Assembly: GCA_911728435.2 (NCBI GenBank)
Contig: OU452209.1
Coordinates: forward strand, 13,932,869 to 13,996,868
Reading direction: 5' to 3'
Length of the DNA: 64,000 nucleotides
From: Apoderus coryli
Taxonomy: Eukaryota > Arthropoda > Insecta > Coleoptera > Attelabidae
Under the pieces are notes generated by a model. That model was not told the origin of the DNA, did no database searches, and was given only the letters and a program-made list of their open reading frames with translations. Shown here one piece after another: positions 21,661 to 32,804 of this stretch. The translations under genes were made by a program, and so were the position numbers. The stretch's first letter is position 1; each line of letters starts with the position of its first letter.

Positions 21661-23790
21661 TCTTAATACGAGCATATAAAATGTTTCATAATTGTTGGAA
21701 TATATTACAATATAAATTGTAATGGTATAATTATCCCATCGAAATACGCACATCCACTTGGATATCTTAATTTACATTAAATTTTTGTATCATAAAATAT
21801 AATTAGTTCATTTGACTATTTGTCGCACCGCGTGGTTTGAGAATCATCTGGAATCTTATCGTATACCTACCTAGAGGCAACAAATAATTATTTATTCGAT
21901 TCAAATAAATATGAAATTTAATTAAATAATACATATTTAAATGCAATATACAAATATCTGAATGTTAATTTTTGTGTTTCTAATTTTGTAGAACAAAGAA
22001 TAGATAAATTGGAACTGATTTTAAGTATTGAACAAAAACCAGATTGATTTCCTCAAGAAATGTATTGAGAGATAAAATTCGATTGAATTGGAGTCGTGAG
22101 GAACTTAAGGTAAACAAAATATCCATAAATAATTTCTAATGTAATTTTAATGTCGTTGATTTAAATACTATTGACGATATCGAAGTTTCTAACGGCAATA
22201 TACAAACTATAGAAAATATGCCAATTATATACATCCAATCTAACAAAAACGACATAGCAGAACACAGTGAAGCCTCTACGATTACGGTTACGATTAGTTA
22301 CGGTATATTAATAAAAAATAGTTTTATATTTATTTTATAGATGTTGCTTCTTTGCAACCAATATATGAAAATTTTATTTATGTACCGTAGAGAGATAAAT
22401 TAGATAATCTGTAAAATACAAATATTTATTTCCAATTTCTTGTTTAAACTTTTCATCCAGTATATTTTTTTTATTAGATACTTGTATCAAATGGTGAAAA
22501 ACTTTATCTTTTATTCTATTTGATACAATGTTTTGGGACATACTGTATACTATGATATTACTTAATAGTATATTGCGCATACAAATAACGGATTTTAATT
22601 GAATTGAATAAATAAATAAACTAAAACTAAACATTCAAGTAAATGAACAAAATAAATATAATTATTAAAATTGAATAAGTATGTCTTTATGTTAATTGTG
22701 TTAATTATTTATACCAATCAAATATTTAGGTTGTTGAAACAAATTGCATTCTGATCTACCAAATAAATTATGACTTTGTTTTAAAAAATTCATTTGTTTA
22801 GAGCATATCAAAACAATATTTGTTTAAGTCAACTGAATTTTTATTTGGTTCAAGGGTTTTTTTTTTTTTTTGAGTGCAGAGATCAAAACTAAATAAACAT
22901 AAATTTTAACGGAGAACCATCTAGAACTAACTTACAACTAATAACATTAATAAGAGGAACTAAATTGCATAAAGATGACAGGTCTACAAGTTGAAAAAGT
23001 ATCCTATCATTCACCCCTATCTTGATTTAACATAAAATATTTTTGTATAGGTGCTCAAGAACAAACTTCCCTTGATTAAGTCGAGCATGATAATTATGCT
23101 TCGAATACCACTTTCAAAAAACATACTAATTTATTTCAACACTCCTAAAGATAAACGTCAAATTATTTATACGAGAATGTGAATCTATTCTAAATTTCAA
23201 ATCACAGGCAAACAATAAAAGCCCCAACGCCCGTCAACAATGGCCTTCTCTATATTCCTCCTCCTCTCCTTTATCTCTTTCCTTCATGGTTTCTTTATCA
23301 CCCCATTGTGTTTTCTAACTAAGACTATAATATACTCTGCAGCATTTTTCCTCTATTCTTTTTGGAATCAATAAGAGCGACTTGTCTTCAAGTGTAATAT
23401 GCAGCAACTTAGCAAACGGTTTTCGTAAAAATAAAATATTCAGGGTGTTTATGAATTGCTGTAAAATAGGCTATAATAAGATTTTGAGTCTTTCGTATAA
23501 ATGTTTCATGGCAACCACTTTCCTGTAGGTCAGGCGTCTCCAAACTTTGAGGCTGATCAATGATTTCTCAGTATTGTAACGTTTTTCTGACTTCGTTGTA
23601 TGAAATAATAACGAGCTTTAATTAAAACTAATTTACACTTAATAACTAAACACATAACCAAACAAATATCATTAATGCACTAAAATTACTGTATTTATTT
23701 GTACTATCTATTTTGACTACACTATTTTCAAATATTCACTCATCACTTCATGTCTGATTGTCTGTCCCTGTTATATGTTGGCTATATATA
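21661..23790. other. No gene recognised
   Basis: Mostly AT-rich DNA. TTTCTAATTTTGTAG at about 21990 resembles a splice acceptor, but nothing after it is recognisably coding. A poly-T run lies at 22857-22872 and a terminal-like TTCAGGGTGTTTATG at about 23442. No RNA gene was seen. Confidence 0.45.
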
Positions 23791-23801
23791 TGGTTTGTCT
23801 C

Positions 23802-24075
23802 GTTTCTCGAACACTTACAGTAAATAGTCTTTGTTCTACAACATTCTGGCGCGCGTACGTCTATTCCAGATTTTATACTCATCAGAGTATGTATATTAAT
23901 TTTACTCCCCTTTACTATATTTCTAGATTTCTACACTAGTCCCAAATAGATACTATGTATTTGGGAATTTCCGTGTTGATTCGAGAAAGTTCTGGTTTTG
24001 ACTAGCGTACTCCGACCACTTCGAAATAGCAGTAATTGAATATAAAAAGGCTAGCGGCGCAACTGCGAGTCAGTA
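23802..24075 (+). promoter_or_regulatory. Heat-shock-type promoter (heat-shock elements, TATA, initiator)
   Basis: Three heat-shock elements are visible. TTC-TC-GAA lies at 23802-23809. TTC-TA-CAA-CA-TTC, with one mismatch, lies at 23832-23844. A perfect three-unit TTC-GA-GAA-AG-TTC lies at 23980-23992. TATAAAAAG follows at 24041-24049 and an arthropod initiator TCAGTA at 24070-24075. The putative start A (24072) is 31 bp after the first T of the TATA box. Heat-shock factor binds alternating nTTCn/nGAAn units, so this is the layout of an insect hsp70-type promoter. Downstream sequence (AAGCGAAAAATATACAGTGA at about 24194) is A-rich like a heat-shock 5' leader. No Hsp70 start or domain follows: a LINE fragment begins near 24285. 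An LTR carrying such a promoter is an alternative. Confidence 0.6.
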
Positions 24076-24284
24076 TGCGTAGGAAAGGCGAAGGACGCGA
24101 AACTGTCTATTGTGAAAAAAAGTAACGCGCGTGGATAACACTATTTTGATTTGACTTATTGATTTTATGTGTGATTTATTATTATCGAAAAGAAGCGAAA
24201 AATATACAGTGAATGCAGTATATTGTAATAAGGAAAAATTTGAAGCTTTTGGCTTTCTTTGAGGGCTATCAACGGTGACTAATT

Positions 24285-24600
24285 TGACCTGTTTTCTACA
24301 GGATGTGTTTTCTGTAGAGAGCAAAGGCTTACAAGTTTATGCTATCTATGCTGATTTTTCAAAGGCCTTCAGAAAATGTGTAACGACGGATTTGAGGAGA
24401 GTCTGTGTTCTTGAATTTAATAGCCACAAATCAAAGTAGTTCTCAGCTACTAGTGGACCGCCGCAAGGTAGTTGTTTGGCTCCATTAATATTCTTAATTT
24501 TCATTAATGACATTTCGTAGAGTTTAATAAGTAGTTATTTAATGTTTCCTGATGATATCAAAATATATCGCACTATTCAAAATGAATTAGAGTGTGTCTT
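24285..24600 (+). pseudogene. LINE reverse-transcriptase palm fragment
   Basis: With frameshifts and stops the sequence reads LQVYAIYADFSKAF (palm motif A), FSATSGPPQGSCLAPLIFLI followed by FINDIS (motif B), and MFPDDIKIYRTIQNELE (motif C, with FPDD where FADD is expected). The catalytic Asp pair is retained but the frame is disrupted. It resembles the family of the intact LINE at 51-55 kb. It ends at an AAT microsatellite. Confidence 0.7.
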
Positions 24601-24862
24601 AATAATAATAATAATAATAAGCGTATATTTCCAACAGATTCACACAAAAAATGCAATTACAGGAAATCTCTACAACTCAATACTTATTATTGTATGCCAC
24701 ATACAACGTATTATCAGTGATTACAAAGAACAAGAGAAATAAAAATGGAAACATTAGTGATAATAATAATACTACAATAATAATCACAATAGCAATAAAA
24801 ATAATAATAATAAACAACAACAACAATATAAGTAACAATTGCAATAGCCACATACAGAATAT
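24598..24862. repeat. AAT/AAC-rich microsatellite tract
   Basis: (AAT)n at about 24600-24621 and a longer interrupted run of AAT, AAC and AATA words at about 24750-24850. Such tracts commonly grow from LINE 3' tails, and LINE pieces lie on both sides. Confidence 0.75.
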
Positions 24863-24984
24863 TTATGAAAAACACTACATCTATACATACTCACGAAAGA
24901 GACACCGCACACGTAACAGCAATCAAATCGTGAATTGAGCTAATTATCCTTGCAACAGAGTCAAAGTACATATCGAATTCAGAA

Positions 24985-25560
24985 CAGTTCATGTTAAAAG
25001 TTGAACAAATAAGATAAATAGGACTCTGTCGCAGAAGATTTGTTCTTGGAGCATAGTCGCCAACCTAGGCACCCACATATTTATTTTGCCGACCAGGTAA
25101 ATGCAATCCAAATGGCTGTGCAATAGGTTGTACAAAAATTTGACGCCTAGAATTTTTCTTCGAGTCTCCAAAGGTACGATGTCGAAGCGTAAAAGAAGTG
25201 AATCATGATCGGTACCACGGCCCGGATTAGCACCATCCCTCCTAAAGGCAAGATATTTTACAAACCGTCCTTGAATAGATTCAATTGCACCAGTGTGACG
25301 CAGATATAAGTCACCGAGCTGTACTCCAGTTTAGATCTGACAAATGTGTAGTAAAGCAATCTGAAAGTTGAGGGGTTGTTGAAAAGGTTACAGTTTCTGA
25401 TAATGAATCCAAGCATCCTAGATGACGTGTTAACAACATCGTCGATATGTAAAGAAAAGCTGAATTCTTGATCGATCAATATACCCAGATCCTTAATATG
25501 GTCGTATATATTCAGCGAGGCACCATCCAAGTTGTAATCGAATAAAATAGGACTCTTAGT
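24985..25560 (-). pseudogene. LINE reverse-transcriptase C-terminal fragment
   Basis: The minus strand from 25530 reads YDHIKDLGILIDQEFSFSLH, NTSSRMLGFIIRNCNLFNNP and FRLLYYTFVRSKLEYSSV. The frame shifts near 25230. It then reads METRRKILGVKFLYNLLHSH and WVPRLATMLQEQIF. This matches, in order, the ORF2 C-terminus of the intact LINE at 54.4-55.1 kb (HLKDLGIVFDSQLTFTEHI, ALYFAYVRSKLEYGG and LCNNKIDCIELL), so it is the same or a sister family. Only the C-terminal third is left. Confidence 0.8.
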
Positions 25561-25639
25561 CCTTATGTAACTGACTGTCTTGTTGCAAAGGGACTTGAAG
25601 GTACTTGCACTATGGTGTCCGTAACAACAAATTGCCTCT

Positions 25640-26200
25640 ATATATGTATGTATATAGAAAAGTGTAAGTTTGTGATATTTTCAATGTCAAAGAGTACATT
25701 TGCCGTTCGTTATGAGCTTGGAGATACTGAGCTGCAGCAATGTGAGGTCGTTAGGGATTTGGGGGTTACAATCCATAATAAATTAACATTCAATCAGCAT
25801 ATTCAATATATTACACAAGAAGCTTTACGTATGCTGGGCTTTTTATTACGCACCAGCAAAGAATTTCATAATTTTGAATGCTTAATGAATTTGTACTAAG
25901 CTATCGTGAGATCTAATCTTGAAATTGCTTGAGATTGCAAGGAGAAAATCAGCTTCTCCCTGAGTTATATCAAATCTTTCAGGCAGAAAATAATACTACT
26001 TCAAATGCAATTACGTGAAAAATGTTTGACACATTTTGAAACATGTGAAATATTCCTCCACACTGCAGAGACTGAATTGCCGGTCGATTTTGCAATCAAA
26101 ACTTTGAGTGCTTTAAAGATAAATTTTGATACTCGTTCCGCAAATTTGATGTTATTGCGAATGAAATTAAGTTTTTCAAAATCCTTTTGCTTCTGAAATT
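25640..26200 (+). pseudogene. LINE reverse-transcriptase C-terminal fragment, head to head with the previous one
   Basis: The frame reads CKFVIFSMSKSTFAVRYELG, CEVVRDLGVTIHNKLTFNQH and ALRMLGFLLRTSKEFHNF, stops after LMNLY, and continues as AIVRSNLEIA (relatives: Y-x-x-xVRSKLEYA). After more disruption, DFAIKTLSALKINFDTRSAN resembles the next C-terminal block. It lies on the opposite strand to the fragment at 24985-25560 and its first recognisable residue is only about 100 bp away. Confidence 0.7.
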
Positions 26201-26960
26201 GAAACCCTGGCGTCCAGAAGTCCTCGTACCCTAAAATAATTACTTAAAAATAAAAATTAAGAAAAAAACACTTTATTTTTGCGGAAACTTATTGAACGAA
26301 GTGTGTTAACGTAATAATCCCACGTTGGGTATACTGCGGTAAAGACGTCGACAGTTTAGTGGCAGTAACGGTCTTGAAAAGGGGGATTTCTACCTTCCAT
26401 GAGATTGATTGAATGATTTTTTCAGAGCACTGGTCCGAGACTTTTATTTTCTATTGAGTGGGTTGGCTGATTTATTCTCTAATCCATATTCAGTAGCGCC
26501 AAAATGTCTTTTCATCCAATATACCTACCTAGTATGTTACACTTACTCTTGGCATCGGTTTGGCACGGTCTTAGATTTCTCTTAAAAGCAAATTTGCTTG
26601 TCGGTGATTTCTAAAAAGTGATTTATTTGTTGGCACTTTACATCCTTTTGCCGTATAATTCTACTTCATTCATATAATTTATATTCCAGCACACTTTTGG
26701 CAACACCTGCTGTTTTCAAGCTGAAATTTTCTGAAATACCATTATGTCGTATTGCGACTAAAATGGTGCTTAATGAGGGTGATTTTATATGTGTAGTAAC
26801 AATGGCCAAAACACCAAAGGGTAAGAGCAATTGGTAACGACGCGGCGTGAATTAATGAAACTTTTCATGTTTTATCTCAAATAGGTTGCTTCAAGTAAAA
26901 AAGCTAACGTGAAACTTATCTGCATAAAAATCATTTACATGCGTATTTCATAAATATACC
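26201..26960. other. No gene recognised
   Basis: Intermediate-composition sequence with no recognisable coding segment or RNA gene. Confidence 0.45.
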
Positions 26961-27016
26961 TGTACCGGGTGTGCAAGATAGCGCCGGCGTCCTTTCTTAT
27001 CTGTACACCCGGTACA
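26961..27016. repeat. 56-nt near-perfect hairpin with TGTACCGGGTGT ends
   Basis: TGTACCGGGTGT is followed by GCAAGATA, an 18-nt spacer, and the inverse TATCTGTACACCCGGTACA. Twelve outer pairs are perfect and the inner part pairs with a single bulge. The ends resemble transposon termini (TA-C-xGGGTG). This looks like an element reduced to its two terminal repeats. Confidence 0.65.
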
Positions 27017-27059
27017 ATCCAAACATTCAGTACATAAAAAAACTCAATGTTTACTCCAA

Positions 27060-28140
27060 CTTGAACAACACTTTACAGCATCAATTTTCTGTGATTTCTC
27101 CAAAGCATTCGACTGTGTAAGTCATAACATCCTAATTAACAAGATACCGCACTACGGAATTCGGGGGATTCCACGGGGATGGTTTAAGTCGTACCTTAGC
27201 AACAGACGTCAGTATGTGAGGGTCAATGCGGCTGTGTCTTCTTGCAGGCCGATGGATTGTGGAGTTCCACAGGGTTCGCTGTTGGGTTCTATTTTGTTTT
27301 TGCTATTTATCAACGACATTACGTGCCTAGACATCAGCGGTAAAGTATGTCTCTTTGCTAATGATACTAGTTTCACTTGGTGTGGCCCGGATAGTGTGGC
27401 TCTTCATAGTACCATATCCAAAGACTTAATCACCATCAAATCATGTGTGACTCTAACCTGTTATGCTTGAACACTGCGAAAACAAAATCTGTGTCATATA
27501 AAGGTGCGCTGCAGTCTTTTGAACCTAATAATTCAACTATTGACGTCGTTTCTTCTGTGAAGTTTCTGGGCCTTGTTGTTGGCAGCTCCCTGAAGTGGAA
27601 GTGGCACGTTGATGCGTTATCAAAAAAATTAAGCTCTGCCTGTTTTGCGTTAAGAACAGTTTCCAAAGAACTTAACTTGTCAACTTCAATAACAGTCTAC
27701 TTTTAACTCTTCGAAACCCATCTTCGATACACCCTCCCATTCTGGGGTACATGCTGTGTAATTTGGGCGTATTTTTATATTACAAAAAATAGCTATTCGA
27801 TACTCTCTGAGATTGCACTATAGAGCCCATTGCCAGGAATTCTTCAGAACATTTAAAATACTAACACTGCCTTCCTTATTCATATTGGAATCGGTCTGCT
27901 TAAACCGCAAACACCTGTCAGATGTCTCTGAAAGACCAGTCATAACTATCTGCTTAGAAACGCCGAACATGATCTTTATCTGCCAGCCCCATCCTCCGAA
28001 TTAATCAAAAGCTCGATCCTATACAAAGCAAAAAAATGCACAACCATCTGCCAATGGAAATCAAATTGCTATCATCCCATCCTCGATTCCGTAAAGCTCT
28101 AAAAACGTATTTGTTAGAAAAAGCTTTTTAGAGCGATTCA
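27060..28140 (+). pseudogene. Jockey/CR1-type LINE reverse transcriptase, catalytic Asp changed
   Basis: The sequence reads FCDFSKAFDCVSHNILINKI, YGIRGIPRGWFKSYLSNRRQ, CGVPQGSLLGSILFLLFIND and VCLFANDTSFTW. After a frameshift near 27440 it reads CDSNLLCLNTAKTKSVSY, VVSSVKFLGLVVGSSLKWKW and LSSACFALRTVSKELN. Motif C is F-A-N-D, so the first Asp of the usual FADD pair is Asn (AAT for GAT). The C-terminal part is riddled with stops and ends near SILYKAKK and FRKALKTYLLEKAF. The copy is inactive both by frame damage and by loss of a catalytic residue. The N-terminal fingers and endonuclease are missing. Confidence 0.8.
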
Positions 28141-31010
28141 CACACTGGATAGTAGTTTGTATTGTGTGTTTTGTATAAACATTTATATATTATATTGAAC
28201 TGTAGAATATTTACTTAATTAATTTACTTTAAGTATCTTAATTGATTTATTTATTTCACGATGTACCTGTATGTATTAATTATTATTCTTATGTTTTGTT
28301 TGTTGATGTATGTCTACAAATTATTTTTAATTTTTTGGCAATTATATATTTTATTTTGTATGTGTATTTGCCACAAATCGTTACTGGAATAGCGTTCAAT
28401 ATTCTCCATTATAAACTAAACTTGACCAAATTAATAAAATTAATGAAACAACTACCTCACAAATACTGTTTTGGCAAGGCAATTTTGGAGTTTCATCGGC
28501 TTTTGCTAAAAATATAGATTAAAAAAAGACCGTTGGAAATCGGTATACGAAAAGTTATTGCAAATCGATGGAAAATTATGTTCTGCATTTGTTCATCCAA
28601 TAATATACAGGGTTGTCTCATTATCAATCAATTATTCTATTATAAATGTTACAAAAATACGTTTCCTCGACAAACCTTTCTTATTTATTTTTGTTTTCTT
28701 TTGTCTAGTTTTGCAAGACTTGTTCCTTCATTAAACATAAACTTTATTTCCCTAAGATTATTTTGTTATTTTTGCTAAAATGATTTGGTTCTTCAGAAAA
28801 TTCCATATTATTTTTATTTCATTCAGTTCAATTCATTCAAAATCTGGTAAAAATCAAGAAAATATGAGAAATTCCACACTTTATTTGCAGATTTTCACCA
28901 TAAACGTTTTCCAGCACATTTTCCTCAATAAATCCACACATTACACAATAGATTTACACATGGAACATTCTTAGCTATTTGATTTTCCAACAAATTGAAT
29001 TTACTCAACTCCCACAATAATATAACAAATATTAAAACATTATTATCTAAAAAAACTACTAATTTATACTTATTTTTATTTTACTCCTATTCAATGAACT
29101 AAATCTGGCACAATTGTTTTTAAATGACTCAAGTTGACACATGTTGACATATTTGGCTACAATTCCAATAATAATCAAAAAAGTTCAATGAACTGGGTCA
29201 TAGAGATGCAAGAAATGTATTGATAGATGCCATTCGATCTCAGTTTCTTTTTAAGGTTGAACTATTGTCTCGAGGATTGCAACTGAGTGTATTGGACGTA
29301 ATTAATATAAAATTGACTTGGTGAAACGTTTCATCACTGATATTTTAGAGTCGAGGACACCGCATGATAAATTTCTCTTTGAATGGTTCATTTATAGCTG
29401 ACATAATATACAGGGGTATGCATTTGAAAAAAACCAAATATGGCAGCTCTATGTGATTTTTCAAATTGCAGTATCAGTTCAAACTGTTCAAAAATGATTA
29501 AGATATGCAAGAAATTCATCATCAAATTTTCTCAAGATTTAAAAAATAACATAACAGGCTGGCTGTTCAATTTATATTTTCAAATAAATAATTTGATGAC
29601 GACTCCCTGTAAAATCGGAAATGGTACGACCTTAAAAGAAATTTAATAATAGAATTCTTGTGCAAAAGACTCATATCTTATCTTACCTTGTCAGGCGTAA
29701 CCGATTTCTCTTCCCGGTACACCCGAGGGTCCCTTGTGGTTCGCTGGTATAATGTTGAAATATCGATCGATTAACATATTCACAATTCTTAATAGAAAAA
29801 CAAATATCTCTGCAATATGCATCGAATCACGGTCAACGGGCAGCTTTTTCATTTATCAGTAGGTAGGTAGATTCAAAATAAGTGGGACTGCACCGAACCC
29901 TCCAAGGATGTATTGTGGCTCACCCAGCATCAATGAAGTCGATTATTTCGCTGGGATTTACTGCTCCCGCTGACACCATCCCTCAGTCATATTCAGGGTA
30001 GCTAGATATCTAGAATAAGCAATTCTTTCAGAACTTGATCTGGATAGTATGAGCAGTTCATCAGAATATGCTTGAAACTCTAGCCCTTTCCGCTACAGTC
30101 CTGTCAGCAGGTCGTCCACCAGAAGTTACCACAAAAAGGGGGAAAGGATCCCATTTATCAGTAATGCCCTTCCTCTTCTCTGAAGAGATGAGAAGCATTT
30201 TCCCAGTATATTTTTACTAAGAAAACACATTTTAATAAACCATTATAGAAATAGAAACTTAAAATCCTAACTAATGAATTTATAGGTTCTGGAATTCTGT
30301 ATAGACATTTTTGTTGTTAAATAATCAATTGAACAAACAGGTTCTGATTAAAATGAGCAAATAAATAAAAATATTCATTAAATAAATAGATAAATAATTC
30401 TTACTATCTGAATTAAACACTCTGGACCCGAACAGTTTTAAATCATTTCGTTTTCCACGTTAAAATTCAATTTTACGTGGAGATGAAAGTCATAAAACTT
30501 CTCTACCAGAGTTGAAAAGAGAAAAAAATATTAAAACGTATAAATGAAATGGTCTAAAAGTGAAAGATCACATACAGTGGTGCTATTGGAACTTCAATAA
30601 ATTTAGATATATAATTCCTCGTCGATTTCTATAAAAGATAGAGCACCAATTACGCTGCATGCGACCAAACATGCTGTGTGGGGCCCTTCTAGATATTTTT
30701 CCCTTTGAAGACAAAATAGATTTAAACGAGCGCAATTTTATTTATTGGAAAAGAAAAATGGTACGAACGAAAATAGTTGGGCGAAATAAGTTTATTTTAA
30801 TTGCTGATTTCTCAAGCGATTAGACATCCTAAATAGAATCTATGTAAGCTGAAATATTTCTTAAGGATCTTGAATGTGTAAACATTTGTTAGTTGTTGCA
30901 TTAAATTTGAAACGCGTATTTTCTCTACATCACAATTTGTTATTTTTTCATAAGTAATTGTTTACATTTGGTTTGTTTTTGTTTACTAACGTCATCTTGA
31001 TTGTTGTGTT
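28141..31010. other. Long stretch with no firm gene; several transposon-end-like words
   Basis: TACAGGGTTGTCTC at about 28609 and TACAGGGGTATGC at about 29410 look like ends of short TA-flanked elements. A segment at about 29870-30150 has coding-like composition on the minus strand (frame DELLILSRSSSERIAYSRYL followed by ATLNMTEGWCQ), but I cannot assign it. The remainder is AT-rich. Confidence 0.4.
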
Positions 31011-31790
31011 AGGCCGTGGGCTATGAGAGTGCCGTTTAAAGAGTGTTGAGGGTGTCTGGACGTCTCGAGTGCCGGTTTGGACCTATCGGCGGTGTCCACT
31101 TTTCCCTGAACCACTGATTCAAGGCCCGTGAGACCGCAGACCGGTGCAGTGGTACTCTCCGAGGTGGCCCGTTTTGAGTTTCAATACACGGTCCCGCATA
31201 TTCCGCTATCCGGAAATTGTTTCAAGTTTCCGTTATTTATTGTTATTATTTAAGAGTTCTTGCATCTAAGTTTAACTGTGTTTGTTAGATACCAAGGCTA
31301 AGCCCTTTAGGTCCCCTGTCAGTCAGATTAAATCCCCGACCCCTGGAATTACTATCTGCACTTTAGTTGCCCGGTGTCGGTTGAGCATACCACGTAAAAG
31401 AACTGTCGCAATTCTATTTTTTGGTATCATGGGGTTAGTATCTATGTGTTGATTCCTTGGTTTTATGATTTTCGCCTTTTACCATAAATGCGATCCGGTT
31501 ACCAGAGGTTCAATCCACAAATCCGATCAATTGTTACCGTATTTTATCATGCAAACCGGTGGGGATTTACCGGGACTACCAGGACTGTTTGTAGAGGAAC
31601 AACCGCCGTGTAACCAGTTAAAAGCCAGTAACAACCCTCCCGTAAACAAACGTTACAAGGTGCCACACACGACAGGCTCTCGGAATCCCTTGGCAAAAGT
31701 TATTTCAGGCCGCTGCACTCACAAATGCTTACAGAGACGCATCCATATAATATTATGTCTGACAGTTAGACCGTATTAAACGCACTGAAT
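31011..31790 (+). other. GC-richer segment ending in an unassigned open frame
   Basis: About 31015-31460 is less AT-rich and lacks coding features. From an ATG at 31465 a frame of 104 codons is open (MIFAFYHKCDPVTRGSIHKS, GGDLPGLPGLFVEEQPPCNQ, KRYKVPHTTGSRNPLAKVIS). I recognise no domain. It could be the 5' untranslated region and ORF1 start of a retroelement whose tail lies at 32.1 kb. That link is a guess. Confidence 0.3.
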
Positions 31791-32119
31791 TCACCTTCAC
31801 ACACTACATCAAAGCTAGCATGAGAGTGAAGCTACCTGCAGCTCAACTAAACAGGATTGAAGACAACAATATATATTTTGGCGACATCTAGTGAGGGCAG
31901 GCAATATGCCCGGTGAAAGAAACGATTGCCGGACGAGAAGCAACAACCCCATCATATCCTATTGCCAAAAGTAGAACGCCCGAATTCCCTGGCGGGAGGC
32001 TCACATTAGATGTCGCAAACACATCTGTCTTGTTACTTTATGCAAGCAATTCACAAGAAAACTGATGATGAAAGCTGCTGCTTTCACATAACTTGTGGAG
32101 GGAGTGTCATGTTTGCTTT

Positions 32120-32800
32120 GCTTTAAAACAGGATTAGTCTGACTTGGGAGCTAGGACACGAAGGCATAGAGGGAGAAAAAACGGCTGACCAACTTGCAAA
32201 AGAGGGACCAACACTTCGGTTTGCGGTACGGAACTTTATAAAGCGCTATGTGATGGAGCTTTTTAAGACCAACATGAAGAAGTGTAGCTTAGATGTGAAG
32301 AACAACTGGGAGCAGATCGCGAACAACCGACCGAGATGGAGGCCTACCATTTACGAGGACCATCAAGATTTTGAGGAGCAGCGTCGACGACATGAGGATG
32401 TGTGTCAATTTTGTGACAAAATTTGCGACTCGAGGATCGGCCCGTTTAGCCATCTTAGGGTTCACAACAGAAACCCCTGCGTTGGCGCAATTCATACTCG
32501 TTAGCGAGTGAATCCTGGTGATGTGATGGGATGGAGGAAAGGCGTAAATAAGAAAAAGAACAATTAAAGTCCTACTAGCCCTGAGACAATCAAAGAGATT
32601 CATTAGACCCTCGGAATCAAAAGCAAAGACGCTTATCGAACTGGACAAAAATGAACCAATGAACACCTGCTCTGCGATTCCATGGCACTTTTCTGCAAAA
32701 TGGTGAAGTACCTTGAAAGGGTGATTCTAACAGGAGGCAATTGGCGCGCACAGAGATCATCAACTTGATGAAAAGTTTGGGGCAACTGAGCGAAAGAAAA
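32120..32800 (+). pseudogene. Two nested LINE tails: RNase H-type interrupted by a zinc-finger-type tail
   Basis: The first block (about 32128-32225) reads SLTWELGHEGIEGEKTADQL followed by AKEG, the last conserved motif (GHxGxxGNExAD-like) of the RNase H domain in I/R1-type LINEs. The frame then runs on into LDVKNNWEQIANNRPRWRPT, EEQRRRHEDVCQFCDKICDS and RIGPFSHLRVH, a C-x2-C-x12-H-x3-H finger that ends another LINE class. It stops at about 32504, with a TGATG-type tail at 32518-32530. The third block (about 32555-32800) resumes RNase H-type LINE C-terminal sequence: SESKAKTLIELDKNE, and in another frame LLCDSMALFCKMVKYLE and ATERKKI. The zinc-finger LINE probably inserted into the RNase H LINE in the same orientation. 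Confidence 0.55.
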
Positions 32801-32804
32801 TTTA

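Noticed and set aside
22374..22634. Minus-strand 86-codon open frame
   Set aside because: AT-driven composition and no recognisable domain or splice structure.
24240..24330. Start of an Hsp70 coding region after the heat-shock-type promoter
   Set aside because: No frame gives the conserved Hsp70 N-terminus. The sequence passes directly into a LINE fragment.
28242..28974. Three consecutive + strand open frames of 64-91 codons
   Set aside because: They are rich in Phe, Ile, Leu, Tyr and Lys as expected from random AT-rich DNA, with no domain or conserved start context.
31010..31460. Possible LTR and primer-binding site (TTTTTTGGTATCATGG) of a retrotransposon
   Set aside because: The match to a primer-binding site is short, no second LTR copy exists in the window and the following frame shows no Gag motif.
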